From the NCBI RefSeq assembly GCF_003434305.1, contig NZ_QKKX01000056.1:1-64000 (forward strand): a stretch of 64,000 nucleotides of DNA, in the 5' to 3' direction. Each line of letters opens with the position of its first letter. Position 1 is the stretch's first letter. A program made the position numbers and the translations under genes. The notes beneath the pieces were generated by a model that was given only the letters and a program-made list of their open reading frames with translations, made no database searches and was not told the origin of the DNA. Source of the DNA: Micromonospora sp. MW-13. GTDB taxonomy: Bacteria > Actinomycetota > Actinomycetes > Mycobacteriales > Micromonosporaceae. This document shows positions 8,254-17,209 of the stretch, piece after piece.

Positions 8254-8925
8254 TCAGCGGGCCGCGAGCAGCCAGGCCCGGGCGGCCCGGGCGGTCCAGA
8301 GGAACCCGGCGCTCGTCAGCAGCGCGCCCACGATCATCGGCGGCCAGGTGCGGGCCGGCGCCCACAGCCCCACCGACCAGCCGTACAGCGCCGCGCCGCC
8401 CAGCACGCCGAGGGCGAGCGTCGCGGTGAGCCCGAAGCCGGTCAGCCGGGCGAGCCGGGGCAGGACCGGGTGGGTCGACCGGGCCGAGGCGGCCACCAGC
8501 AGCAACCCGGCCGCCGCCAGCAGCGCGGTGGTGACCCAGATACCGTTCAGCGACGCGGACAGCAGACGGTAGCCGGCCGGCGGGCCGGGCCCGTCGCTCC
8601 AGCTGGACCCGCGCCAGGTCAGGTCGCCGGCCACGATCAGGATCCCGGCCACCGCGAGCACCCGCATGGCCAGACCGCGGAGGGAACCGGCCGCCAGCTC
8701 CGCCTGGTAGGCCGGGGCGAGCCGGGCGGCGTCGCCGAACTCGGCCACCGCCCGCCGCTCGGCCTGCGCCGCCGACAGCCCTCCGTTCCGGTACGCCTCG
8801 ACGGCGTCCTGCAACCCGTGCCGGGCCTCGGCCAGCAGGTCGGCCTTGAGCCGTGGCGGACCGTGCAGCCGGTCGGCCAGCTCGCGCAGCCGGTCCTCCA
8901 CACGTACGTCGTCCCAGCGGCCCAT
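8254..8925 (-). CDS. Permease-prefix domain membrane protein
   Basis: A 223-residue protein starting MGRWDDVRVEDRLRELADRL, then LLAEARHGLQDAVEAYRNGGLSAAQAERRAVAEFGD, the permease prefix domain 1 pattern usually found in front of MacB/FtsX-type permeases or in stand-alone membrane proteins next to PadR genes. After residue 100 there are four hydrophobic segments (for example MRVLAVAGILIVAG and TALLAAAGLLLVAA). No ATPase is adjacent, so it is probably a stand-alone member controlled with, or by, the converging PadR regulator. The start at 8925 is preferred because upstream in-frame residues are low-complexity. Confidence 0.82.
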   Translation of the reverse strand: MGRWDDVRVEDRLRELADRLHGPPRLKADLLAEARHGLQDAVEAYRNGGLSAAQAERRAVAEFGDAARLAPAYQAELAAGSLRGLAMRVLAVAGILIVAGDLTWRGSSWSDGPGPPAGYRLLSASLNGIWVTTALLAAAGLLLVAASARSTHPVLPRLARLTGFGLTATLALGVLGGAALYGWSVGLWAPARTWPPMIVGALLTSAGFLWTARAARAWLLAAR

Positions 8926-8984
8926 GGGGCCGAGCCTGCCACGGCGGAGCCCAGGCGCGCGTCGGGGGATTCCCGGAACCCGGC

Positions 8985-10859
8985 TCAGGGGTGCCGGGTC
9001 AGGGCCAGGTAGCCGCGTTCCGCCGCCTCCTGGAGCAGCCACTGGTCCCGGTACCAGCCCGGCGCGGCCACCAGCTCGGCGTGCCGGCCGCGCTGCGCCA
9101 CCCGGCCGGCGTCGAGCACCATGATCTCGTCGAGGCCGGCCAGCCCGCTGAGCCGGTGGCTGATCAGCAGCACCGAGTGCCCCGCCGGGGTGGCGGCCAG
9201 CGTCGAGGCGAGCACCGCGTCGGCCGCGGCCGGGTCGAGGCCCTCGGTCGGTTCGTCGAGCACCAGCACCCCGGGTGCCGCGAGCAGCGCCCGGGCCAAC
9301 GCCAGGCGCTGCCGCTGGCCGCCGGAGAGCTGCCCGCCCTCCTCGCCGACCACGGTGTCCCAGCCGGCGGGCTGGGCGCGCACCCAGTCGAGCAGGCCGG
9401 CGGCCCGGGTCGCGGCGGCCAGCGCGTCGGTGTCGGCGGTGGGCCGGCCGAGCAGCAGGTTCTCCCGGACCGTGGTGTGGAAGACGTACGCCTCGGCGAG
9501 CAGCCCGCCGACCGCCCGGGGCAGCTCCTGCGCCGGGTACGCCGACAGGTCCACCCCGTCCAGGGTGGCCCGGCCGCCCTCGGGGCGCACCGTGCCGGTG
9601 AGGACGGCCGCGAGCGTGCTCTTGCCGGCGCCGCTCGGACCGACCACGGCGACCCGGCGGCCGGCCGGGAGGTCCAGGGTGACCCGGTCCAGCGCCGGCG
9701 CGACGCCCGCCCGGTACCGCACGGTCACCTCGTCCAGGCGCACGTCGTGCGGGGCCGCGGCGGTCACCGGGGCGGGGCCGGGCTCGGGGGCGACCTCCGG
9801 GGCGGTCAGCAGGGCGGCGACCCGGACCAGGCCGGCCCGGAGCTGGGTGCGCTGCCGGGCGGCCCCGACCAGGGCGAGCGCCACCTCGACGGCGGCCAGG
9901 GAGCCGACCGCCAGCACTCCGACCAGCACCCCGCCGACCCCGGCGCGCAGCGCGGCGACCACCACCCCGGCGGCGGTCGCCCCGGCGACCAGCACCCCGG
10001 CCGCGTCCACGGCGAAACCGGTCGCGGCGAGCCGCCGTTCCAGCCGGGCCAGCCGCCGGGACCGTCCCGCGGCGGCGTCCAGCGCCTGCCGGGTGGCGCC
10101 GAAGGCGGCCAGGTCGGCCGCGCCCTGGGTCAGGTCGACCGCGTCCGTGGCGAGCGCGCCGCGCAGCGGGGCCACCTCGTCGGCCGCCCGGCGGGTCAGC
10201 GCCGTGGCCGCCAGCGGCAGCGCGACGCCGGCGACGAGCAGGCCCAGCGCCAGCACCCCGGCCGCCGGGAGCGAGACGAGGCCGGCTCCGGCCACGGCCA
10301 GCACGCTGACCCCCGCCGCGGCCGACCCGGGCACGATCACCCGCAGCAGCAGGTCCTGGACCGCCTCCACGTCGGAGACCAGCCGGCTCAGCGCGTCGCC
10401 GGTGCGTCCCCGGGCGGCGTCGCCCCGGGCCGCCAGCGTGGCGAACACCCGGGCCCGTACATCGGTGATCATCCGCAGCACGGCGTCGTGGCCGGCCAGC
10501 CGCTCGGTGTAGCGGAACACCCCCCGGCCGATCGCCAGTGCCCGGACCGCGACGATCGCCACGGTGAGCCGGTCCAGCGGCGGCCGGCCGGCGGCGCTCA
10601 TCAACAGCCAGGTGGCGGTGGCCATCAGGGCCAGCCCGGCGAACTCGGTGGCGGCGGCGAGCAGCCCCGCCCCGGCCAGCCGCCCCAGGTACGGCCGGGC
10701 CAGCCGGAGCACGGCCCGTTCGGCGGCCCGGACGCTCCCGCCGTCCGGCGGGGCCGTGGCGGTCCCCGCACCCGGGCCCGGCGGCGGGGCCGTGGCGGCG
10801 CCCGCGCCCGGGCCCGGGTCCGGCGTGGGGGAGGTGGCGTCGGCGGGACCGGTGCTCAT
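8985..10859 (-). CDS. cydC: Cysteine/glutathione-type ABC exporter CydC
   Basis: A 624-residue fused permease-ATPase of the CydDC thiol exporter needed for assembly of cytochrome bd. The N-terminal ~70 residues are a Pro/Gly-rich extension, then six predicted membrane helices; the ATPase has Walker A GPSGAGKST, signature LSGGQRQR and Walker B VLVLDEPTEGLDP, with an H-loop SHRL. Its ATG overlaps the cydD stop by four bases (ATGA), placing it last in the cydABDC operon. The assignment as CydC rather than CydD follows gene order and the N-terminal sequence. Confidence 0.93.
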   Translation of the reverse strand: MSTGPADATSPTPDPGPGAGAATAPPPGPGAGTATAPPDGGSVRAAERAVLRLARPYLGRLAGAGLLAAATEFAGLALMATATWLLMSAAGRPPLDRLTVAIVAVRALAIGRGVFRYTERLAGHDAVLRMITDVRARVFATLAARGDAARGRTGDALSRLVSDVEAVQDLLLRVIVPGSAAAGVSVLAVAGAGLVSLPAAGVLALGLLVAGVALPLAATALTRRAADEVAPLRGALATDAVDLTQGAADLAAFGATRQALDAAAGRSRRLARLERRLAATGFAVDAAGVLVAGATAAGVVVAALRAGVGGVLVGVLAVGSLAAVEVALALVGAARQRTQLRAGLVRVAALLTAPEVAPEPGPAPVTAAAPHDVRLDEVTVRYRAGVAPALDRVTLDLPAGRRVAVVGPSGAGKSTLAAVLTGTVRPEGGRATLDGVDLSAYPAQELPRAVGGLLAEAYVFHTTVRENLLLGRPTADTDALAAATRAAGLLDWVRAQPAGWDTVVGEEGGQLSGGQRQRLALARALLAAPGVLVLDEPTEGLDPAAADAVLASTLAATPAGHSVLLISHRLSGLAGLDEIMVLDAGRVAQRGRHAELVAAPGWYRDQWLLQEAAERGYLALTRHP

Positions 10860-12532
10860 CGGGCCGCCTCCGTGACCCTCGCGGGGACCAGCTCGGTGAC
10901 CCGGCCGTCCTCGACCCGCAGGATCCGGTCGGCGTCCTCCAGCAGCGCCGGCCGGTGGGCCACCAGCAGGGCGGTCCGGCCGGCGACGAGCCGGCGGGTG
11001 GCCGCCAGCACCACGGCCTCGCTGGCGGTGTCGAGCCGCGCGGTGGGCTCGTCGAGCAGCACCACCGGGGCGTCCCGGAGGAACGCCCGGGCCAGCGCCA
11101 CCCGCTGTCGCTGGCCGCTGGACAGGCCGTGGCCGCGCTCGCCGAGCGCGGTGCCGAGCCCGTCAGGCAGGGCGGCGACCACCTCGTCCAGCGCGGCGGC
11201 GGTGACCGCGGCGGCGAGCGCGTCGTCGTCGGTGTCGGGCGCGCCGAGCCGGATGTTGTCGGCCAGGGTCGCGGCGAACAGGTGGGCGCGCTGCGGCACC
11301 CAGGCGAGCCGGCTCCGCCAGCCGTCCGGGTCGACGCCGGCGAGGTCGACCCCGCCCACGGTGACCCGGCCCCGCGTCGGGGCGACGAAGCCGAGCAGCA
11401 GGTTGAGCAGGGTGCTCTTGCCCGCGCCGCTGGGCCCGACGACGGCGATCCGCTCGCCGGGCCGGATGGTCAGCGTGACGTCCCGCAGCGCGACCGTCCG
11501 CTCGTACTCGACCGTGACGCCCTCGAACCGGATCTCGCCCCGCCCGTCGGGGGCCGGCGACGGCTCCGGCCGGCCGGCGGCCGGCTCGACCGCGGAGAGG
11601 GTGAGCGCCTCGTCCAGCGCGGTCAGCCCCTCCATGCTGGCGTGGAACCGGCTGCCGGCCGCCCGCAGCGGCAGGTACGCCTCCGGGGTGAGCAGCAGCA
11701 CCAGCAGCGCGGTGGAGAGGGTGAGCCCGCCGCCGAGCAGCCGGATGCCCACCGGCACCGCGACCAGCGCCACCGACAGGGTGGCGACCAGCTCCAGCAC
11801 CAGGGCGGACAGGAACGCGATCCGTAGCGTCTTCATCGTCGCGGTCCGGTGCCCGTCGGCCATCCGGCGTACCACCTCGACCTGTCCGCGCACCCGGCCG
11901 AACGCGCGCAGGGTGGGCAGCCCGGCGACCATGTCGAGGAAGTGCCCGCCGAGCAGCGACAGCCGCCGCCACTGGCGTTCGGTGGCGGCCTGCGCCTGCC
12001 AGCCGAGCAGCGCGCCGAAGACCGGGATCAGCGGCAGCGTCAGCGCGATGATCACCGCCGAGCCCCAGTCGGCGAGGACGATCCGGGCCAGCACGGCCAC
12101 CGGCACGGTGACGCTGAGCACGAGCTGCGGAAGGTACCCGGTGAAGTACGCGTCCAGCGCGTCGAGCCCGCGCCCGGCCAGGGTGGCGAGCTGGCCGGCC
12201 CGCTGGCCGGCGACCCAGCCGGGGCCGTGCCGGCCGACGGCCGCGAGCAGGTCCCCCCGGAGCGTGGCCTTGACCGTCGCGGCGGCCCGCGCCGCCACCG
12301 TGCCCTGGGCCCAGGTGACCACCGATCGCCCGGCCACGGCGGCGAGGAGACCGGCCAACGCCGGCCGGTCCAGCCGCCCGTCGATCGCGGTGGCCAGCAG
12401 CGTGGCCAGCGCGGTCGCCTGCGCCACGACCAGTAGCGCCGTCAGTCCGCCGAGCAGCGCGAGCACGGCGAGGTCGCGCCGGGCCGCGGGGACCCGGCGC
12501 AGCAGACGCGGGTCGAAGGGACGGCGGTTCAC
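10856..12532 (-). CDS. cydD: Thiol reductant ABC exporter CydD
   Basis: A 558-residue half-transporter, membrane domain first (LAVLALLGGLTALLVVAQ; WAQGTVAARAAATVK), then an ATPase with Walker A GPSGAGKSTL, signature LSSGQRQR and Walker B VVLLDEPTARLDT. The GTG at 12532 overlaps the cydB stop in a GTGA junction (12529-12532), so coupling fixes this start even though the frame stays open far upstream. It pairs with CydC to export cysteine/glutathione-type reductants and supports heme insertion into cytochrome bd. Confidence 0.94.
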   Translation of the reverse strand: MNRRPFDPRLLRRVPAARRDLAVLALLGGLTALLVVAQATALATLLATAIDGRLDRPALAGLLAAVAGRSVVTWAQGTVAARAAATVKATLRGDLLAAVGRHGPGWVAGQRAGQLATLAGRGLDALDAYFTGYLPQLVLSVTVPVAVLARIVLADWGSAVIIALTLPLIPVFGALLGWQAQAATERQWRRLSLLGGHFLDMVAGLPTLRAFGRVRGQVEVVRRMADGHRTATMKTLRIAFLSALVLELVATLSVALVAVPVGIRLLGGGLTLSTALLVLLLTPEAYLPLRAAGSRFHASMEGLTALDEALTLSAVEPAAGRPEPSPAPDGRGEIRFEGVTVEYERTVALRDVTLTIRPGERIAVVGPSGAGKSTLLNLLLGFVAPTRGRVTVGGVDLAGVDPDGWRSRLAWVPQRAHLFAATLADNIRLGAPDTDDDALAAAVTAAALDEVVAALPDGLGTALGERGHGLSSGQRQRVALARAFLRDAPVVLLDEPTARLDTASEAVVLAATRRLVAGRTALLVAHRPALLEDADRILRVEDGRVTELVPARVTEAAR

Positions 12533-13536
12533 CAGTACACCGGTGCCCTGCCGTCGGTCCGTCCCCGGAACACCCACCAGCACATCGCCTGAAAGCCTAG
12601 TAGGGCTGGCAGGAGCGGCACCGTCAGCCAGCCCAGCAGCGCCAGGGTCGGCCCGCTGGCCGCCGCGCCGGCGACGCTCAGCGACGCCGCCGGATCGACC
12701 GTGGAGACCAGCACGTGGGGCCAGAGCGCCGCTCCGACCAGCGCCACCGGCAGCGCCAGCGCCGCCGAGGTGGCGGCGAAGGCCACCCCGGGCCGCCGCC
12801 GGGCGAGCGCCGCCCGGGCCACCAGCAGCGCCGCGAACAGCACGAACGGCAGCAGTACGGCGAACAGCGGGCGCTGCGCCGCGGCGCGTACCCGATCGGA
12901 GAGGCCGCCGGCGACGGTGGCCAGGGCGACCGCGGCGAGCGCCACCGCGACCAGCCGGCGGGCGGTCCGCGCCAGCGGCGCGGCGTCGGCGGCCGGGAGC
13001 CGGAGCGTGAGGAAGGTCGCACCGTGCACGGTGACCAGGGCCACCATCGCGATGCCGGCGGCGGCCACGAACGGGGTGACCACGTGCCCGAGCCCCGCCA
13101 CGTGCCCGGCGGCGGTCAGCGGCACGCCCTGGAGCAGGCCGGCGAGCAGCCCGCCCCAGCCGAGCGCGGCGAGCAGGCTGCCGGCGACCACCACCCGGTC
13201 CCAGGCGGCCCGGGCCCGACCGTCGGCCGGGCGGCTGCGCAACTGCACGCCGACGGCCACCGCGACCACCCCGGCCAGCGCGGCGGCGACGACCGGGTAG
13301 AACCCGGAGAGCAGTTCCCCCTCCAGGGTGGGGAACGCCCCGAACAGGATGCCGGCCGCGGCCACCAGCCAGACCTCGTTGCCGAGGAAGAACGGGCCGA
13401 CGGCGGTGAGCGCCGCCCGGCGGCGGTCCGGGCCGCCGCCCCGGGCGAGCAGCAGCCCGACGCCGTAGTCGTAGCCGCCGAGCACCAGGTAGACGGCGAA
13501 GAAGAGGCCGAGCAGGGCGTACCAGGCGAGTTCCAC
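12529..13536 (-). CDS. cydB: Cytochrome bd quinol oxidase subunit II
   Basis: A 335-residue integral membrane protein with the CydB start MELAWYALLGLFFAVYLVLGGYDYGVG and multiple hydrophobic segments. It forms the heterodimeric terminal oxidase with CydA. The gene begins 12 bases after cydA and ends in a four-base overlap with cydD. Family landmarks include FLGNEVWLVAAAGILFGAFPT and a C-terminal ending in VYW. Confidence 0.95.
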   Translation of the reverse strand: MELAWYALLGLFFAVYLVLGGYDYGVGLLLARGGGPDRRRAALTAVGPFFLGNEVWLVAAAGILFGAFPTLEGELLSGFYPVVAAALAGVVAVAVGVQLRSRPADGRARAAWDRVVVAGSLLAALGWGGLLAGLLQGVPLTAAGHVAGLGHVVTPFVAAAGIAMVALVTVHGATFLTLRLPAADAAPLARTARRLVAVALAAVALATVAGGLSDRVRAAAQRPLFAVLLPFVLFAALLVARAALARRRPGVAFAATSAALALPVALVGAALWPHVLVSTVDPAASLSVAGAAASGPTLALLGWLTVPLLPALLGFQAMCWWVFRGRTDGRAPVYW

Positions 13537-13548
13537 GGGGCGGCTCCC

Positions 13549-14799
13549 TCAGGCGAGGACGGACATGGGGCGGGCCGGCTCGGGGGCCGGGGCGGGCGGG
13601 CGGCCGAGCGCCGGGTCGGCGGCGCCCCTGGCGGCGTACCGGGCGAACAGCATCCCGTTGGCGACGGCGAGCGCGCCGAGCAGCAGGGTGAAGCCGATCA
13701 GCGAGGCGAGCATCACGCCCGGCCCGACGGGGGAGACCGCCTGCCCGGTGGGCAACAGGCCGTACACGACCCAGGGCTGGCGGCCCACCTCGCGGGCGAT
13801 CCAGCCGAGCAGCACCGCCGCGAAGGGCAGCGGCAGCGCCAGCAGGGTGATCCAGAGCGGGACGCGGAGCCGGATGATCCAGTCCCGCCAGAGCAGCGGG
13901 AGCAGCAGCCAGACGCAGCCGAGCAGCATGCCGATCATGATCATGAAGCCGAGCCCGACGTCGGCCAGCACGGGTGGGGCGTAGTCGCCGGGCCCGAACC
14001 GGGCCGTCCACTCGGCGACCAGGGCGCCCTGGTCCGCGCCGCCGCCGAACTTGGTCGGCTGCACCTGCCCGACCGGACCGAACTGGGCGAAGCCGAAGCC
14101 CACCACCAGGCTGACCGCGAGCGCCGCGGTGACCAGCCCGATCCGCAGCGAGGTGCGGAACAGCGTGAAGTCGGCGGTGTGCCGGATCAGGTGCCAGGCG
14201 CTCACCGCGGCCATCAGCATCCCGCCGGTGAGCAGGGCGGCGGCCACCACGTGCCCGAACGCCATCCCGAGGGTGGGGTTGGTGAGCAGGGCGCCGAAGT
14301 CGGTCAGGTGGGCCACCCCGTCGCGCACCTCGTAGCCGACGGGGTGCTGGAGCCAGGAGTTCGCCACCATGACCCAGAACGCCGAGGCGTACGCGGTCAG
14401 CGCCACGCCCCACAGCAGCGCGAGGTGGACGCCCCGGCGAAGCCGGTGCCACCCGAAGATCCACATGCCGAGGAACGTGGACTCCAGGAAGAACGCCACC
14501 AGGGTCTCGATCGCCAGCGGCGCGCCGAACACGTTGCCGACGTAGCGCGACAGGCCGCTCCAGTTCAGCCCGAACTGGAACTCCATCACGATTCCGGTGG
14601 CGATGCCGAGCGCATAGTTGATCACGTAGAGCTGGCCCCAGAACCGGGTCAGTCGCTCGTACGCCGGGTTGCCGGTCAGCACCCAGGCGGTCTGAAGCCC
14701 GACCAGCAGGGTGACCAGCCCGAGCGTGACGGCAACGAAGAGGAAGTGCAGGGAGGTGGTCGTGGCGAACTGCAGACGGGCGAGGAGCAGGGGGTCCAT
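13549..14799 (-). CDS. cydA: Cytochrome bd quinol oxidase subunit I
   Basis: A 416-residue subunit carrying the haems and quinol site. Visible landmarks are the N-terminal LARLQFATTTSLHFLFV with the haem-ligand His, FGHVVAAALLTGG with a second ligand His, and GRQPWVVYG, the conserved GRxPW signature. The Q-loop region is short, as in Gram-positive enzymes, giving a protein shorter than the E. coli one. Reaction: quinol oxidation with reduction of O2 to water, used under low oxygen or when the main oxidase is inhibited. GGAGAG lies 7 bases before the ATG; the promoter carries the tandem dyads at 14830-14857. Confidence 0.97.
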   Translation of the reverse strand: MDPLLLARLQFATTTSLHFLFVAVTLGLVTLLVGLQTAWVLTGNPAYERLTRFWGQLYVINYALGIATGIVMEFQFGLNWSGLSRYVGNVFGAPLAIETLVAFFLESTFLGMWIFGWHRLRRGVHLALLWGVALTAYASAFWVMVANSWLQHPVGYEVRDGVAHLTDFGALLTNPTLGMAFGHVVAAALLTGGMLMAAVSAWHLIRHTADFTLFRTSLRIGLVTAALAVSLVVGFGFAQFGPVGQVQPTKFGGGADQGALVAEWTARFGPGDYAPPVLADVGLGFMIMIGMLLGCVWLLLPLLWRDWIIRLRVPLWITLLALPLPFAAVLLGWIAREVGRQPWVVYGLLPTGQAVSPVGPGVMLASLIGFTLLLGALAVANGMLFARYAARGAADPALGRPPAPAPEPARPMSVLA

Positions 14800-14829
14800 G
14801 GCCGCTCTCCGGAGGTAGGCTCGCTTTTG

Positions 14830-14857
14830 GTAGAGAGCCTACACGTAGACTGGCTAC
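14830..14857 (-). promoter_or_regulatory. Tandem dyad operator in the cydA promoter
   Basis: Two 13-base dyads of the form GTAG-N5-CTAC (14830-14842 and 14845-14857) are separated by two bases. Their junction also forms CTACACGTAG (14839-14848). The same GTAG-N5-CTAC pattern forms the core of the PadR operator at 7767-7779, and CTAC/GTAG half-sites occur at the blaI promoter, so either regulator may bind here. Confidence 0.55.
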
Positions 14858-14912
14858 CTATAGGAGGGCGTGCGGTGGCGGCCAGGATCGGGAGTCGTCA
14901 GGCCCGTGGCTG

Positions 14913-15818
14913 TCAGCTCAGGAAGAGCGAGATCGGCAGCGCGACCAGGGTGACCGCCACCGCCAGCGCGGTGGCCCCGATCAGCCGGGGCGGCCGGTCG
15001 GCGACCAGCAGCCGCTGGACCCGGACGTCCAGGTCCCCCTCGCCCAGGCCGAGCGCGCCGGCCGGGGTGACCCGGTGGCCGGCCGCCGCGAACCGCCGCA
15101 GCGCGCCCGCGAGTGGCGCCTCGGCGTGCAGCTCCCGGGCCTTGTCGTCGGCACGCATCTCGACCAGCAGCGAGACCCGCTCGTGCGCGTGGCGTACCCA
15201 ACGGAACCAGGGCAGCGCCCGGCGCAGCGCCGTGAACGGCAGCAGCACCAGGTCGTGCCGCTCCTGCGCGTGCGCCCGCTCGTGGGTGAGCACCGCCTCC
15301 AGCTCGGCCCGGTCGAGCATGCTGAGCGCCCCGGCGCTGACCACCACCCGGGGACGCACACCCGGCAGGCAGTACGCCGCCGCGCTCGGATGGTCCAGCA
15401 CCAACGCCCCCGGCACCTCGGGGTCCCGGCGGGCGACCAGGGTCAGCAGGTCCCGGTGCCGGCGCTGGGCCCGGACGGCCGCGTGCAGGCTGCGTACCGT
15501 CGTGGTGAGCAGCACCGCCCCGATGCCGAAGCCGACGCCGACCAGCCCGAGGTGGATCGCGCCCGTCCCGGCGGGGAGGGTGCCGTGGGCCAGGTCGGTG
15601 CCGAGGGCGAGCAGCGCGCCGCCCGTCGGCCGGTCGTACGCGGCCAGCCCGAGCGCCATGGGCAGGCCCATCGCGGAGAGGCCGAGCGCGAGCCCGACCG
15701 CCTGCCAGCAGACGATCGCCACCCGGGGGCTGCGCCACGTCCAGGTGGAGGCCGCCAGGACCTGGGCGGTCAGGTAGCAGGCCAGGACCGTCGCGGCGAA
15801 GTGCGCGGCGTACGCCAT
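14913..15818 (-). CDS. BlaR1/M56-type membrane metallopeptidase
   Basis: A 301-residue membrane protein with four predicted helices and the zinc protease motif HERAH within LTHERAHAQERHD, the M56 signature. It lacks the C-terminal penicillin-binding sensor domain of full BlaR1, so the inducing signal is unlikely to be a beta-lactam bound by this protein. It follows the BlaI-type gene by 10 bases and would be expected to inactivate that repressor by proteolysis (family knowledge). The last hydrophobic segment ATALAVAVTLVALPISLFLS forms the C-terminus. Confidence 0.92.
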   Translation of the reverse strand: MAYAAHFAATVLACYLTAQVLAASTWTWRSPRVAIVCWQAVGLALGLSAMGLPMALGLAAYDRPTGGALLALGTDLAHGTLPAGTGAIHLGLVGVGFGIGAVLLTTTVRSLHAAVRAQRRHRDLLTLVARRDPEVPGALVLDHPSAAAYCLPGVRPRVVVSAGALSMLDRAELEAVLTHERAHAQERHDLVLLPFTALRRALPWFRWVRHAHERVSLLVEMRADDKARELHAEAPLAGALRRFAAAGHRVTPAGALGLGEGDLDVRVQRLLVADRPPRLIGATALAVAVTLVALPISLFLS

Positions 15819-15828
15819 GACGGCGGCC

Positions 15829-16275
15829 CTACCGGTCCGTCGCCTCGTCGGCCAGGGCGGGCTGCCCGGCCCGGTCCGTACGCGGATCCTCGACCCGGTC
15901 GGTCAGCGCCCCGGCCGCCTCGGCGCCCAGGGCGGCGCGCAGCACGTCGGCCTCGGTCCCGGTGACCGAGTGGGCGAAGCGCACCAGCGCGGCGTCCCGG
16001 CTGCCACCGAGGTCCAGCGCGTCGAGCATGAGCTGGGCGATGTGCGCCTCGCGGCTGGCCGCGGCCCGGTACCGCCAGGCCCGCCCCTCCCGCTGCCGCC
16101 GCACCATGCCCTTGCCGGCGAGCCGGTCCAGCACGGTCATCACCGTCGTGTAGGCCAGCTCGCGCCCGTCGAGCGCGTCGGCGACCTCGCGCACGGTCAC
16201 CCCGTCCGACGTGCCCGGGACGGTGTCCCACAGCACGTCCATCACCGCACGTTCAAGATCCCCAAGCCGCGTCAC
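15829..16275 (-). CDS. BlaI/MecI/CopY family repressor
   Basis: A 148-residue repressor: winged-helix N-terminus LGDLERAVMDVLWD...VTVREVADAL, recognition region LAYTTVMTVLDRLAGKGMVRR, then the dimerisation segment. It is predicted to repress its own operon and perhaps the adjacent cyd operon. The GTG at 16275 lies six bases after a -10 box TAGGAT (minus strand; 16282-16287), so its mRNA is likely leaderless. It is co-transcribed with the M56 protease gene. Confidence 0.94.
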   Translation of the reverse strand: MTRLGDLERAVMDVLWDTVPGTSDGVTVREVADALDGRELAYTTVMTVLDRLAGKGMVRRQREGRAWRYRAAASREAHIAQLMLDALDLGGSRDAALVRFAHSVTGTEADVLRAALGAEAAGALTDRVEDPRTDRAGQPALADEATDR

Positions 16276-16284
16276 CCGTCAATC

Positions 16285-16300
16285 CTACCTCCCGTAGTAG
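16285..16300 (-). promoter_or_regulatory. Candidate BlaI operator
   Basis: On the minus strand this reads CTACTACGGGAGGTAG, an imperfect dyad of CTAC and GTAG half-sites overlapping the -10 box of the blaI-like gene. The position suits autorepression. Confidence 0.5.
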
Positions 16301-16384
16301 AACCTCCTCGCCCCCAGCCCACCCCGCCCCCCGCGCCCGCCCCGTGCCCCGAGGGGGCGCCGGCCAGCGGTGGGTGGGTGGGGT

Positions 16385-17209
16385 TCAGACGCCCTTGGGG
16401 TGCCAGACCGTCTTCGTCTCCAGCAGCGCGGTCATCCGGGTGATGCCGGGGTCGGCGGACCAGTCGTGGCCGGCCGGGGCCGGCCGGAGCACCCGCTTCA
16501 GGTTCTCCGCGGCCCGGACCTCCAGGTCCGCCGCCAGCTCGGCGTCGGCCACGCCGGTCAGGTCGATCGCGTTGACGTCCATGTGCGCGGCCAGCGTCGG
16601 CACCGTCTCCGCCAGCCGACCGGTCAGGACGTTGACCACCCCGCCGGGCAGGTCGGAGGTGGCCAGCACCTCGGCCAGGGTCACCGCCGCCAGCGGCTGC
16701 GCCGGGGAGGCCGCCACCACCACCGTGTTGCCGGTGACGATCGCCGGGGCGATCACGCTGACCAGGCCGAGCAGCGCCGGCTGCTCGGGGGCCACCACCG
16801 CCACCACGCCGGTCGGCTCGGGCGCGGACAGGTTGAAGTACGGGCCGGCGACCGGGTTCGCGCCGCCGTACACCTGGGGGAGCTTGTCGGACCAGCCGGC
16901 GTACCAGACCCAGCGGTCGACGGCCGCGTCGACCTCGTCGGCCGGCACGCCGAGCCCGACGAACTGCTCGCGGCGGCCCTCCAGCATCTCGGCGACCCGG
17001 TAGAGGATCTGCCCCCGGTTGTACGCGGTCGCCCCGGCCCAGCCCTTCACCGCCGCACGGGCGGCGACCACCGCGTCCCGCGCGTCCTTGCGGGAGGCCA
17101 ACGACACGTTCGCGGATTGCACGAGATACGACCGTCCCGACTCGCTGCGCGGGAACTTCCCGCCGATGAAGAGCTTGTACGTCTTGCGTACCGCGACCCG
17201 CTCAGACAT
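16385..17209 (-). CDS. Truncated aldehyde dehydrogenase-like protein lacking catalytic residues
   Basis: A 274-residue ALDH-superfamily protein containing only the cofactor-binding part. It keeps the N-terminal YKLFIGGKF and the helix-strand pattern around VVAPEQPALLGLVSVIAPAIVTGNTVVV, but the usual PWNFP is changed to PEQP and the protein ends before the catalytic Glu and Cys regions. It overlaps the upstream full-length ALDH by 8 bases. Such a pair, beside deoC, suggests a non-catalytic subunit or a structural partner rather than random decay, since the frame is intact with normal codon use. Confidence 0.82.
   Translation of the reverse strand: MSERVAVRKTYKLFIGGKFPRSESGRSYLVQSANVSLASRKDARDAVVAARAAVKGWAGATAYNRGQILYRVAEMLEGRREQFVGLGVPADEVDAAVDRWVWYAGWSDKLPQVYGGANPVAGPYFNLSAPEPTGVVAVVAPEQPALLGLVSVIAPAIVTGNTVVVAASPAQPLAAVTLAEVLATSDLPGGVVNVLTGRLAETVPTLAAHMDVNAIDLTGVADAELAADLEVRAAENLKRVLRPAPAGHDWSADPGITRMTALLETKTVWHPKGV

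Noticed and set aside
12533..14464. N-terminal extension of cydD into cydB/cydA
   Set aside because: The GTGA junction at 12529-12532 fixes the start; the upstream part is an out-of-frame reading of cydB and cydA.
8853..15777. Two overlapping plus-strand open frames over 1000 codons across the cyd operon
   Set aside because: Both are antisense to cydABDC, which has clear domains; long antisense frames are expected at this GC.
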